Positions 1 through 8,175 of a stretch of DNA of 64,000 nucleotides are shown piece after piece. The notes beneath the pieces were generated by a model that made no database searches, had not been told where the DNA came from, and saw only the letters and a program-made list of their open reading frames with translations. Source of the stretch: Streptomyces coeruleorubidus (GTDB lineage: Bacteria; Actinomycetota; Actinomycetes; Streptomycetales; Streptomycetaceae). Location: positions 4,526,001 through 4,590,000 of the forward strand of contig NZ_CP118527.1 of assembly GCF_028885415.1 (NCBI RefSeq), read 5' to 3'. The position numbers and the translations under genes are program-made. Every line of letters starts with the position of its first letter. Within the stretch, counting starts at the first letter, position 1.

Positions 1-494
1 ACGAACGCCTGCACGTCGGCTACCGCGCACAGTCGGCCCGGCCGGAGCATGGGGACAGCCCAGTACGACGCTTGCGTCTGCTCGTCGAACTCCGTGCGGT
101 CGCCTCGCGGCACACCGAGGAGGGTGCCTTCCCCCAAGCACTCGGCGACCGGCTCGCGCCACGTCCGTGCGGTGCCGGGCGGGACGAGAACGTAGTAGCG
201 GCGGAACCCTGGGTCATGGATGACCGGCGCACCGCCGAGACACCGAGTCAGCCGATCGCTCACGGTGTACCGCTCAGCGCTGGCGACTGCCCGATGCACA
301 ACCCGCTCGGGCAGACGAACCGCCTCGAAGACCTTCCCCAACGGCACCACGGCCAGCCTCGCGGCGCCGCTCCACTCTCTGTGCGCGGTGTCGGGTGACG
401 GATGGGCGGATGCCAGCCACCGCTCAACAGCCCCCCATTCCGGCGCATTCGCCGGGGATGGGCAAGAAGCCCCCGGAAACTTAATCTCTCTCAT
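1..494 (-). CDS. Hypothetical protein, partial (3' end beyond window)
   Basis: An uninterrupted minus-strand frame opens with ATG at 494 (MREIKFPG...) and is still open at position 1, giving 164 N-terminal residues. A GAGGAG ribosome binding site lies 7 nt before the ATG, which supports the start. The product has no signal peptide or membrane segment and looks soluble, rich in Arg, Val and Pro. I do not recognise a family. It is divergent from the XRE/TPR regulator at 630, and the shared intergenic region holds a palindrome, so the regulator may control it. Confidence 0.7.
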   Translation of the reverse strand, partial: MREIKFPGASCPSPANAPEWGAVERWLASAHPSPDTAHREWSGAARLAVVPLGKVFEAVRLPERVVHRAVASAERYTVSDRLTRCLGGAPVIHDPGFRRYYVLVPPGTARTWREPVAECLGEGTLLGVPRGDRTEFDEQTQASYWAVPMLRPGRLCAVADVQAF

Positions 495-604
495 GTCGAC
501 GCTCCTCAGCAGCGTTGGCCACGCCCCGGGACCGGTCGCACGGTCGCCGGGGTCCTTGCAGGAAGACCCTTGCGCCAAGCACCACTTACTCCCATCCCAA
601 GCCC

Positions 605-621
605 TATAGGGCCGCCCTATA
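605..621. promoter_or_regulatory. Palindromic operator candidate between divergent genes
   Basis: TATAGGG and CCCTATA form a perfect 7-bp inverted repeat around a CCG spacer. The overlapping TATATT (618-623) is a good -10 whose transcript would start at about the A of the ATG at 630, implying a leaderless mRNA. A repressor bound here would cover the regulator's own promoter, which suggests autoregulation. This is inferred from position and symmetry. Confidence 0.5.
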
Positions 622-629
622 TTGGGGTT

Positions 630-1877
630 ATGGGGGACTTCCGCACGGACCTCTGGTCCCATCCCGCACTCGCCACAGCGGTCACCGACGAAGACTGGGG
701 CCAGGTCTTCCGCACCTACCGCAAGCTCACTGGCCTGAGCCAGACCAAGCTGGGTGAACTCGTCGGCCTGGTCCAGCCCGACGTCTCCGACATCGAACGC
801 GGCCGACGGCGAGTGACCTCGCTCGAAGTACGGCAGCGCATCGCCACCGGGCTCGGTATCCCACCGTCCCTTCACACCCCGGGGGCACAAGCGAAGACGG
901 CACCGGTCCCCGCACTCGCGCTTACCGGTCCGGGCCCCGACGAAGACCTCCTGGCCCGCCTGACGAGCGTCGTCGACACAACGCACCGCGTGGATGCACC
1001 CACCCTGGACTGGCTGGACCGCCTGCTCGCCGAACACCGCCGCGCCGAGGACGTGATCGGCTCCCGCCCCCTCGTCGACGTCATGCGCAACCAGCTCCAC
1101 ACCGTCGTCGACCTCTACGCGGGCGCCCGAGGCCCCCTCGCCGACCGCGTGGTCCGCCTCGCCTCCGAACACGCCCAGTTCCTCGCCTGGATGGCCCAGG
1201 ACCAAGGCCGGACGGCAGCCGCACTGGCCTGGTACGACCGCAGCCACGAATGGGCCCTGGAAGCCGGCGACCCCAACATGGCCGCCACCACCCTCAGCAT
1301 GAAGGCCCACATGGCCTGGTCCGGCGGACGCGGCACCCGATGCGTACGCCTCGCCGAAGCCGCCCGCTGGTCCGCTCCAGGCACCTCCCTCGGCGTCCAG
1401 GGCATGGCCGCCCAAATGGCCGCCCGAGGCCACGCCCTCAACGGCGACGCCGACGACGCCCAACGCCTCCTGGACGAAGCACAGACCCTCATCAACCGGG
1501 CCGCCGAACACCCGGAGGACGAACCACCGTGGATGTACTTCTACGGCGAAACCTGGTTCACCCTCCAACGCGGCATGGCCGCACTGCACCTACGCAACTG
1601 GCAGACAGCCATCGACCATCTCACCACCGGACTGGACGCCCTGCCCGAGGAGTACCGCCGTGACAAAACCTGGTACCAGGCCTGCCTAGCTCACGCCCTC
1701 GCCTGCGCCGGTGAAGCAGCTCAGGCCCACTCGGTAGCCGCAACAACCGTCCCCGACGCCGCAGCCATCGGCCGCCCCCACTCCTGGAACGAACTCCACA
1801 CCACAGCAGCCGTACTCCTACGCCACGGGGCCAGGGAAGGACACCAACTAGTGGCTGCACTTCGAGAACACGACTGA
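630..1877 (+). CDS. XRE-family helix-turn-helix regulator with TPR-like C-terminus
   Basis: Predicted DNA-binding regulator of 415 aa. The N-terminal HTH (about residues 30-75) includes LSQTKLGELVGLVQPDVSDI followed by ERGRRRV, a typical XRE recognition region. The long C-terminal half is Ala/Leu-rich helical repeat sequence with TPR character (blocks such as AALAWYDRSHEWALEAG and AIDHLTTGLDALPEE). The ATG at 630 is chosen because the HTH starts soon after it and TATATT lies exactly where a leaderless promoter should be. Streptomyces XRE/TPR proteins of this build often control an adjacent divergent gene. The ligand is unknown. Confidence 0.85.
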   Translation: MGDFRTDLWSHPALATAVTDEDWGQVFRTYRKLTGLSQTKLGELVGLVQPDVSDIERGRRRVTSLEVRQRIATGLGIPPSLHTPGAQAKTAPVPALALTGPGPDEDLLARLTSVVDTTHRVDAPTLDWLDRLLAEHRRAEDVIGSRPLVDVMRNQLHTVVDLYAGARGPLADRVVRLASEHAQFLAWMAQDQGRTAAALAWYDRSHEWALEAGDPNMAATTLSMKAHMAWSGGRGTRCVRLAEAARWSAPGTSLGVQGMAAQMAARGHALNGDADDAQRLLDEAQTLINRAAEHPEDEPPWMYFYGETWFTLQRGMAALHLRNWQTAIDHLTTGLDALPEEYRRDKTWYQACLAHALACAGEAAQAHSVAATTVPDAAAIGRPHSWNELHTTAAVLLRHGAREGHQLVAALREHD

Positions 1878-1981
1878 ACAGGCTCCCACTGCAGCCCCAT
1901 CCATTCGCGTTTCCACCCAGGGGTGTCGGTGCGGCAAGATGGGGCGTTTCTCATCAGTGCCCAGGAACACCAACCGCCAGG

Positions 1982-2668
1982 TCAAAGCGACCCCAACCGC
2001 GCCCTCTCCATGAGATCAATTACGTAGTGGACCAGTTCGACAGGCGCGGTAGTGGCAGCGAAGATCCTGCGATCAACGCCCCTCTCTGGATCGAACCGCC
2101 CTGTGTAGATCAGCACGGGCACGTCGATCTTGTACTGTTCCAGCAGCCGCAGCATCTTGATCCCTGCTTGCCGATCGCCGTCCCGGTCGATGTCGCTCAC
2201 GATGATGTCGTACGGCCTGCGGCGAAACAGAGGTGTGGCCTCCTCAGTCGACTGGGTCACATCGATATGCATGCCGGCGGTGCGGAAGAGCTCGACCAGC
2301 GGGGCATTGCCCTCGGGGCGGTCATCAACCCACAGCACTCTGCCGCCTCGCAGAACGTCGGCGGCATGCTCAAGCCTGCCCAACGCCGTACGCCTGGCAG
2401 TCGCAGTGACAGTCGTCGTGCTCTCATCCTGTGCACGATCGAGCAACTCGCCAGCGAGCTCGACTTCAACTCCCAGTGCGCGTACGGCAGTCAACCGAGG
2501 CACCATGCGTTGAACGATCGTCCCTCGCAGAGTGAAGTACACCGTCGCGGCGAAGGCTACCCAAAGTACTGCGGGGACCGTTCCGATGAGCTTGATCCAT
2601 AAGGCGTCGGACATCTCAACATCATCAGAGACAAGGACGCTCTGTGCGACCACTTCCCGGAACATCAT
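1982..2668 (-). CDS. Membrane-anchored receiver-domain protein
   Basis: Product of 228 aa with one hydrophobic segment near residues 25-47 (WIKLIGTVPAVLWVAF) followed by a linker and a CheY-like receiver from about residue 109. D115/D116 form the acidic pocket, D159 (in IIVSDID) fits the phosphoacceptor, and IYTG the switch threonine. The conserved lysine is not obvious, so phosphorylation is uncertain. There is no output domain. The start is set by its ATG overlapping the TAA of the upstream gene (TAATG); ATG at 2614 is the main alternative and would keep the membrane segment. A receiver tethered to the membrane without an effector domain is unusual. No sensor kinase is adjacent. Confidence 0.65.
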   Translation of the reverse strand: MMFREVVAQSVLVSDDVEMSDALWIKLIGTVPAVLWVAFAATVYFTLRGTIVQRMVPRLTAVRALGVEVELAGELLDRAQDESTTTVTATARRTALGRLEHAADVLRGGRVLWVDDRPEGNAPLVELFRTAGMHIDVTQSTEEATPLFRRRPYDIIVSDIDRDGDRQAGIKMLRLLEQYKIDVPVLIYTGRFDPERGVDRRIFAATTAPVELVHYVIDLMERARLGSL

Positions 2669-3024
2669 TAACTGACATCTAGTAGGGGTAAGCCGCGATG
2701 GACGAACGGCCCCGTGGCAGCCGTCAACATCAACACTGACGTGCCAGACACGTGCCAGATACAACGGGGAATCACGGAGAACACCTGGGTATCGAACGAC
2801 GGCCACCCAGGCACCACGAGCACTCCGCCGCAGGTCAGCACCGCAGCGAGCCCTAGATCACCTGAGCTTCCTGAGTGCGCGATTCTCAGCTCCCGCGACA
2901 CGGCCCTTGCGCTTGCAAGCGCCTCATACATCGTTCCCCAAGCGCCACTGGGCCAGTGCGTCTCAGCCTCCTCCGGGGTAACCGCCGCGCGCGCAGGCGA
3001 GACGACTCCGTGGATCCCAGCCAC
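2668..3024 (-). CDS. Small hypothetical protein coupled to receiver gene
   Basis: A GTG-started minus-strand frame of 118 codons whose TAA overlaps the ATG of the receiver gene by one base. The overlap is the main support that it is translated. The middle (about residues 58-75) is moderately hydrophobic. I recognise no family. Without the coupled start I would treat it as a chance frame. Confidence 0.4.
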   Translation of the reverse strand: MAGIHGVVSPARAAVTPEEAETHWPSGAWGTMYEALASARAVSRELRIAHSGSSGDLGLAAVLTCGGVLVVPGWPSFDTQVFSVIPRCIWHVSGTSVLMLTAATGPFVHRGLPLLDVS

Positions 3025-3096
3025 CTGCCTGCGGTCACGCGATCAATCGTGATAACTGCCCTACGCCTTAACGTAATTATTGGTAGCTTCCCGCGC

Positions 3097-3471
3097 ATGG
3101 CACCCGATTCCGGCATCGAACTCAGACGACTGCTCATGCAGATGAGCGGCTTCCCCATCGGCGACAGGGACTACGTCTCCTACTTCGTCAACGACACCGG
3201 GGAGCGAATGATCTTTGTGCAGAAGTGGGGCCAAGAGTCGGCCACGCTGCTTCACTCCGACCTGGATTGGGAGCCCAAGCCGGTACTGAGGCCCACGACG
3301 ACGATGGCCGACGCCGCGACTCCGGAGCAGAAGCAGACGCTGCTCAAGGTAAGCATCGACGGTGGGCTGCTAAGCACTCCCCTGTGCGGGGACGTCATCC
3401 TTGGCAGGGGCGAGGCAAAGTGGCTGGATGCCTGCTACGAGGCCAGTGAGCCTCTACGGGATCCCAGCTAA
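3097..3471 (+). CDS. Hypothetical protein, 124 aa
   Basis: Small soluble acidic protein beginning MAPDSGIELRRLLMQM, with a compact beta-rich pattern (YVSYFVNDTGERMIFVQKW). I do not recognise it. The ATG at 3097 is chosen over upstream alternatives because the sequence before it is not protein-like and an AT-rich stretch (TAACGTAATTATT, about 3070) could serve as the promoter. It is transcribed away from the receiver operon, so 3025-3096 is a short divergent promoter region. Confidence 0.55.
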   Translation: MAPDSGIELRRLLMQMSGFPIGDRDYVSYFVNDTGERMIFVQKWGQESATLLHSDLDWEPKPVLRPTTTMADAATPEQKQTLLKVSIDGGLLSTPLCGDVILGRGEAKWLDACYEASEPLRDPS

Positions 3472-3772
3472 CCGCTGGGCCGTCTCTGGGCCGTCCGAGG
3501 CCGCTCGACAGTGGCCAATGACGACCACCGTCGACCACCAGGCGCACAGGCCAACGGCTTCTGAACAGGAAAAACCCAGCTCACCAAGATCCCCGACAAC
3601 ACCCGGGGGAAGAAGAAGTAACTCCCGTCCGTATGCCGACCAGTCCCCTGCCCGCGGGTTCTTCGCTGGTGGGGGACTTCTCGGTGGGTGGGGCCAACCC
3701 AGGGATCGTAGAGGGGCCTCAGGCGTTCGATATTCAGTGTCGGAACCCTCCCCGCCCCTCCACCATCCCCGC
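3472..3772. other. Intergenic region without recognisable gene
   Basis: 301 bp between the unknown 124-aa gene and the DinB gene. No frame on either strand has convincing protein character. I see no strong hairpin and no tRNA-like structure. Confidence 0.5.
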
Positions 3773-4384
3773 ATGGCCTCGAACGAGCACGTCAGTGAAC
3801 CAGCAGTGGCTCGGTGGACGCGGGCGAGCGTCTATCCCGACATGTGGGTGGATCCCGATGACGACCCGCGCGAGACCGGGGTGGAGATCGTCGATGAACG
3901 TGGGGCGTTGCTCGATGCCCTGCGGCACTATCGCCTCACCCTGGAGATGAAGTGCGCGGGGCTGGACGCGGAGCAGATGGCTCGGCGGTCCGCGCCGCCG
4001 TCCACGATGTCGTTGCTCGGGCTGGTGCGGCATCTGACCGAGGAGGAGCGGCACTTCCGGCGGGTGATGGCCGGGGACGACGCCCCGAAGCCGTACCGGA
4101 CCGAGCAGGACCGGGACGGTGACTTCAACGGGGCCGTCGCGGACGCGGCGGTCGTGGAGGAGGCGTGGCGGCAGTGGCGGACCGAGGTGGAACGCAACGA
4201 GCGGTATCTGGCCGGTGTCAGCGACCTCGCCACACGGAACGCCGGGTACTCCGATCTCGGGCCCGAGCCCGGTGGGCAGCTCCAGCTGCGTGACGTGCTG
4301 GTGGCGCAGATCGGGGAGTACGCGCGCCACTGCGGTCACGCCGACCTGCTGCGCGAGCTGATCGACGGACGGGTCGGGCAGTGA
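3773..4384 (+). CDS. DinB-family protein (DUF664)
   Basis: 203-aa soluble helical protein. The run GALLDALRHYRLTLEMKCAG, then TMSLLGLVRHLTEEERHFRR and a late GEYARHCGHADLLRE give the three spaced histidines (VRHL..., ARHCGHAD) of the DinB/YfiT metal-binding four-helix bundle. The family includes thiol-dependent S-transferases, for which mycothiol would be the natural cofactor here, but the substrate is unknown. ATG at 3773 gives a normal family length with about 25 residues before the first domain motif. Confidence 0.85.
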   Translation: MASNEHVSEPAVARWTRASVYPDMWVDPDDDPRETGVEIVDERGALLDALRHYRLTLEMKCAGLDAEQMARRSAPPSTMSLLGLVRHLTEEERHFRRVMAGDDAPKPYRTEQDRDGDFNGAVADAAVVEEAWRQWRTEVERNERYLAGVSDLATRNAGYSDLGPEPGGQLQLRDVLVAQIGEYARHCGHADLLRELIDGRVGQ

Positions 4385-4587
4385 TCGCCGGAGCACGGCG
4401 GCGGGGGCGCCGAAGTCCGGTTGGCATAGAGGGTGTTGACGTCTCGTGTGGGCCGTCGGTCCAGCGAGGACGCGCCCACGCCCTCTGATAGGTTCCCACC
4501 TGCAACGTGCGGCGGAACGGGGGAACGTTCGCGCCTTCTCCCGGCATGCCCGCACCCGACCTCGCAGGTTCAAGGGGGAAGATCCAA

Positions 4588-4959
4588 ATGACCAAGCGTC
4601 TCCTGATTCCCGTGGTCATCGCCACATGCGCGATGCTCGGCACCAGCACCGCAACGGCTGCGGCAGGCACCGTCGCGGCCGGGAAGGCCTCGGCCGCCAC
4701 GGCTGCGGCCGGCTGCACGGCGGACTTTCCGATGGGGCACGCCATCACCAATGTGAAGATCCGCAACAAGCCGAAGACGAGCGCCACCGCCCTGCGCCTC
4801 TGGTACAAGAACACCAACGGCTGCATGTCCAGTGGAACCGTCAAGGGCAGCGTCTACAGCTCGTGCGGTGGAGACAGCTCGCCGCACTGGCGCAAGGTGA
4901 AGTACCGCGGCACCACCGGGTACGTGCCCATGGACTGCATCTACTCGGGCGCTGCGTAG
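4588..4959 (+). CDS. Small secreted SH3-like protein
   Basis: 123-aa precursor. The first 35 residues are a Sec-type signal peptide (MTKRLLIPVVIATCAMLG, then an Ala-rich cleavage region). The mature part of about 85 aa has four cysteines and the pattern VKIRNKPKTSATALRLWYKN...HWRKVKYRGTTGYV, resembling a bacterial SH3 fold. A GGGGGAAG ribosome site precedes the ATG. It is probably extracellular, with the cysteines in disulfides. No enzyme motif is visible. Confidence 0.8.
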   Translation: MTKRLLIPVVIATCAMLGTSTATAAAGTVAAGKASAATAAAGCTADFPMGHAITNVKIRNKPKTSATALRLWYKNTNGCMSSGTVKGSVYSSCGGDSSPHWRKVKYRGTTGYVPMDCIYSGAA

Positions 4960-5025
4960 AAGCGTCCACGTCCTTACCTCCGACGTAATCGACGGGGCTT
5001 CGGCGTCCCCGGCAGGCTGGCTCCC

Positions 5026-5451
5026 ATGACAGCCACCAGCACCGCGGACGCCACCCGCGCCACCGTCCAGAAGTTCCTCGAACTCCGGCTCGCCGGCGAC
5101 ACCGAAGGGCTCACCGGGCTCTTCGCGGACAAGGTCGACTGGATGCTGGCCGAGAACCCCGGCGTTCCCTGGATCCGGCCTCGGTCCACGGCCGCCGAAT
5201 GTGCCGCTCAGGCAGACGAGTTGGCCCAGTACACCGTGCCGGAGGACGCCCGCGCGTCCATCGACACGATCCTCGTCGACGGCACCGACGCCGTACTGAC
5301 GGGGCATCTCTCCGGGACCGTCCGTGCGACCGGCAAGTCCTTCTCGGGGCCCTTCGCGCTGCGGCTCACCGTCGAGGGCGGGCGGATCACCCGGCACCAC
5401 CTCTACGAGAACAGCGCCTCGATCGCCGCTGCGTGCACCCCCGACGCCTAG
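5026..5451 (+). CDS. SnoaL-like / nuclear transport factor 2 family protein
   Basis: 141-aa soluble protein with the SnoaL/NTF2 cone-fold pattern: an N-terminal helix (VQKFLELRLAGDTEGLTGLF) followed by KVDW and a C-terminal strand GRITRHHLYENS. The family includes small-molecule isomerases, hydrolases and ligand binders. No catalytic assignment is possible. Its last 4 bases overlap the end of the convergent small membrane gene. Confidence 0.85.
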   Translation: MTATSTADATRATVQKFLELRLAGDTEGLTGLFADKVDWMLAENPGVPWIRPRSTAAECAAQADELAQYTVPEDARASIDTILVDGTDAVLTGHLSGTVRATGKSFSGPFALRLTVEGGRITRHHLYENSASIAAACTPDA

Positions 5452-5660
5452 TTCGCGCTGTCGCCCCTGCTCAGCGCCTGGGCGCACATGCCGGTGATCA
5501 GGGAGTTCGCCAGCGCCCCGAGCACGACGGCGGCGACAAGCATCGAGCCGTGGTCCGGGAGTACGAGCAGGACCACCGGCACCTGGTACGTCTCGGCGCT
5601 GGCGACGGGCGAGGACGGCGACACGACGTTCGTGCCCCAGGCCGCCGCGTTCGAGGTCAC
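5448..5660 (-). CDS. Small hydrophobic protein coupled to YqeB-like gene
   Basis: 70-aa product with a hydrophobic centre (VPVVLLVLP and MLVAAVVLGALANSLI), likely one or two membrane segments. Its ATG overlaps the stop of the upstream YqeB-like gene by 4 bp, typical translational coupling, which supports it as a real gene. The function is unknown; it may act with its membrane-protein neighbour. Confidence 0.55.
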   Translation of the reverse strand: MTSNAAAWGTNVVSPSSPVASAETYQVPVVLLVLPDHGSMLVAAVVLGALANSLITGMCAQALSRGDSAN

Positions 5661-6364
5661 CCGCTGACGTCACCGCTGACGAGCCGCCAGTACTGTCGCT
5701 TCTCCTCGTCCCGTACGACCACGCCCAGCCGCAGCAGCTCGCGGCGCAGCTCACGGGCGTCCTCGGCGTGGTCGTCGCTCTTGCGAGCCTGGGCGCGGGC
5801 CCTGAGCAGGGCGTCCGCACCCTCGGGGAGACCGGGGGTGCCGGGGACCCAGCGGCGGAACTCGGCGCGGTACGGGTCCTCCTCCGCCCAGCGGTAGTCG
5901 TGCTCGGCGAGGGCACCGGCCAGGCGGGGCCAGGGCAGGCCGCAGTGCTCCCGGGCCAGTTCCATACCGTCCGGGGCCAGCACCACGAGTTGCTTGCCGT
6001 CCCTGCACAGCACCGCGATCTCCTCGCGGGTGAACTCCTGCGTGCTGTCCCTGATGGTCAGGGCCAGGTGCGTGTCGCAGACGCGGACCGACAGCGACTC
6101 GTGCACGGCGGTGAGGCCCAGGAGCAGGCCGCCGAGTGCGCCCACCGCGACCGTGCCGAGGGTGAGGGCGGGTTCCGGGATCGAGGTCAGCAGTTCGGCC
6201 GGGCCCTCCAGCGGTGCCCACGGCAGCTTCAGCAGCAAGCGGGCGAGGAGCGGGAGCACCGCGCCGATGCCGGCGCCGCAGGCCACGCAGAAGAGTGTGA
6301 TCACCCAGGCCGACTCGGCCAGTTCCGTGTCCTTGCCCGTCGGCGGCACCTGCTTCTTCCCCAT
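5657..6364 (-). CDS. YqeB-like membrane protein
   Basis: 235-aa protein with two predicted membrane hairpin segments (WVITLFCVACGAGIGAVLPL and LTLGTVAVGALGGLLLGL) followed by a cytoplasmic domain of about 150 aa that starts with SVRVCDTHLALTIRD, resembling the YqeB family common in actinobacteria. The start at 6364 (MGKKQVPP) is preceded by GAGGA with good spacing; an ATG at 6388 is the alternative. It is the first gene of a two-gene unit. Confidence 0.75.
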   Translation of the reverse strand: MGKKQVPPTGKDTELAESAWVITLFCVACGAGIGAVLPLLARLLLKLPWAPLEGPAELLTSIPEPALTLGTVAVGALGGLLLGLTAVHESLSVRVCDTHLALTIRDSTQEFTREEIAVLCRDGKQLVVLAPDGMELAREHCGLPWPRLAGALAEHDYRWAEEDPYRAEFRRWVPGTPGLPEGADALLRARAQARKSDDHAEDARELRRELLRLGVVVRDEEKRQYWRLVSGDVSG

Positions 6365-6532
6365 CTGAACGTTCCTCGCGTCCTCCATGAGGAGAGTCTC
6401 GGCGGGCAGGGCCTGGGCTGTCGTCAGTCGTTGGTCTACGCGTCCGCGACTTTGGTCGCCGGCCACGGCCCCTCCCGCCTCACGACCACGCAACGCCTCA
6501 CGAACCCGCACCGCCTCACGAACGCCACCGCC

Positions 6533-6976
6533 TCAGGGGTGCATCCGCGCCCCCTTCACCACCTTGTCCACCGCGTTCTTCGGGCCGTACACCACGAGCC
6601 CGACCAGATCCAGATCCGCCGTCGGCACCGACCGTACGGCCGCGCGGTTGTCGCGGTCGTTGCCCGTGGCGAAGAGGTCCGAGGTGAAGATCGCGCGGGG
6701 CAGGGAGCGGGACAGGGCGCGGGCGTGGGCCGTGGTCAGGGTTTCCTTCGTGGCCTCGAAGACCAGGACCGGCTGGCGGAACATCGGCAGGTAGGGCACG
6801 CCGTCCGCGTCCTCGTACGGTTCGCCGATCACCTCGGGGAGCTGCGTTCCCAGGCCGCTGACCAGGAACGACGTCACGTTGAGGCGCTGCCAGGGCTCCA
6901 GGTCGGAGCGCAGCAGCACGGCGATCTTCGTGTCGAAGCGGATCGGCTCCGGAGCCGGTTCGGTGTGCGTGTTCAT
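6533..6976 (-). CDS. DUF2000 family protein
   Basis: 147-aa soluble protein. The pattern TKIAVLLRSDLEPWQRLNVT...FLVSGL followed by YLPMFRQPVLVFEA and ATGND matches DUF2000, a fold related to peptidyl-tRNA hydrolase II. The activity is unknown. It starts at ATG 6976, 49 bp from and divergent to the AraC regulator, which probably controls it. Confidence 0.85.
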   Translation of the reverse strand: MNTHTEPAPEPIRFDTKIAVLLRSDLEPWQRLNVTSFLVSGLGTQLPEVIGEPYEDADGVPYLPMFRQPVLVFEATKETLTTAHARALSRSLPRAIFTSDLFATGNDRDNRAAVRSVPTADLDLVGLVVYGPKNAVDKVVKGARMHP

Positions 6977-7025
6977 GATGCGAGCGTGCCCGGCGGCCCT
7001 CGCCGGGGTCTTGTACGTTCTTTGC

Positions 7026-7892
7026 ATGGCCTCACAGCCCGTCGGCAGCACGAACCGACCGGACCGGCCGAACCAGCCGGACCGGCAGCGGATCATCTCC
7101 GCCTGGCGGCCCGCCGTCCCGGGCGTCGTCGAAGTCTTCCACGCTCGTTTCACCGATTACGCGTATCCGATGCACGTCCACGACGCCTGGACGCTGCTGA
7201 TCGTCGATACCGGCGCCGTACGGTACGACCTCGACCGGCAAGAGCACGGCACCCCGCACGACACCGTGTCGCTGCTGCCGCCGCACGTGCCGCACAACGG
7301 CTCCCCCGTCACCCCTGAGGGCTTCCGCAAGCGGGTGCTGTACCTCGACGGGACTTATCTCGGGGACGAGCTCATCGGGACCGCCGTCGACCGGCCGGGC
7401 CTGCGCGATCCGCTGCTGCGACGGCGCGTGGGGCAGTTGCACGGCGCGCTGGTGCGGCCCGGTGAGGAGCTGGAGGCCGAGAGCAGGCTGATGTTCGTCG
7501 GCGAGCGGTTGCGCGGGCATCTGCGGGCCGACGTCGACCGGACGTCCTCTCGTCCCGTCGACCCCGTCGTCGCGCGCAGACTGCGGGAGTTGCTGGACGA
7601 GCGGGTCGTGGAGGGTGTCGGGCTCCAGGAGGCGGCAGGGCTCGTTGGCGCTCATCCCGCCCATCTCGTACGGGCGTTCAGCGCCGCCTACGGCATCGCC
7701 CCGCACCAGTACCTGACGTCCCTGCGCGTGGGACGCGCCCGGCGGCTGCTCCTTGAAGGGCGCTCGCCGGGAGAGGTGGCGGCCGAGACCGGGTTCTACG
7801 ACCAGTCCCACCTCACCCGGCACTTCCGCAGGCTGGTGGGCGTGCCGCCGGGGCGTTACCGAAGGGGGCGGCCTGGTGCCCCGCGCCCATAG
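7026..7892 (+). CDS. AraC-family transcriptional regulator
   Basis: 288-aa regulator. The N-terminal cupin sensing domain (about residues 20-110) has MHVHDAWTLLIVDTGA and LLPPHVPHNG. The C-terminal double HTH (about residues 180-285) contains LQEAAGLVGAHPAHLVRAF, then GIAPHQYLTSLRVGRAR and YDQSHLTRHFRRLVGVPPGR, the AraC signature. TACGTT sits at -10 spacing from the ATG, so the mRNA may be leaderless. The short 49-bp gap to the DUF2000 gene suggests one shared operator. Confidence 0.92.
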   Translation: MASQPVGSTNRPDRPNQPDRQRIISAWRPAVPGVVEVFHARFTDYAYPMHVHDAWTLLIVDTGAVRYDLDRQEHGTPHDTVSLLPPHVPHNGSPVTPEGFRKRVLYLDGTYLGDELIGTAVDRPGLRDPLLRRRVGQLHGALVRPGEELEAESRLMFVGERLRGHLRADVDRTSSRPVDPVVARRLRELLDERVVEGVGLQEAAGLVGAHPAHLVRAFSAAYGIAPHQYLTSLRVGRARRLLLEGRSPGEVAAETGFYDQSHLTRHFRRLVGVPPGRYRRGRPGAPRP

Positions 7893-8175
7893 TTGATCGT
7901 TGGATGTGGTGTGGGATCGCCGTCACCGCCGACACCCGTCACATCCATGCGGACCGGCGCCCGCATGTGCTGGTGAGCACCGGGCGCCGGTCCCTCCCCT
8001 CGCGGGTTGCCCTGTCGCCAGCCGCTGAGACCGGCGCTCCGGTTCCTTGGGACCGAGAGCAGTCTTCGGCCGCGGCCAGTGGGCGCTTGATGAAGTCGGC
8101 CGGGGCTGGAGCGCGGCGATCTTCCCGGGTTCTCCGCATCGCACGCCACACCCTGTCGGCGTCGAGCGCGCTGGA

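Noticed and set aside
402..629. Upstream extension of the XRE/TPR regulator
   Set aside because: Protein character begins at the ATG at 630 and the promoter overlaps the region, so the longer frame is not used.
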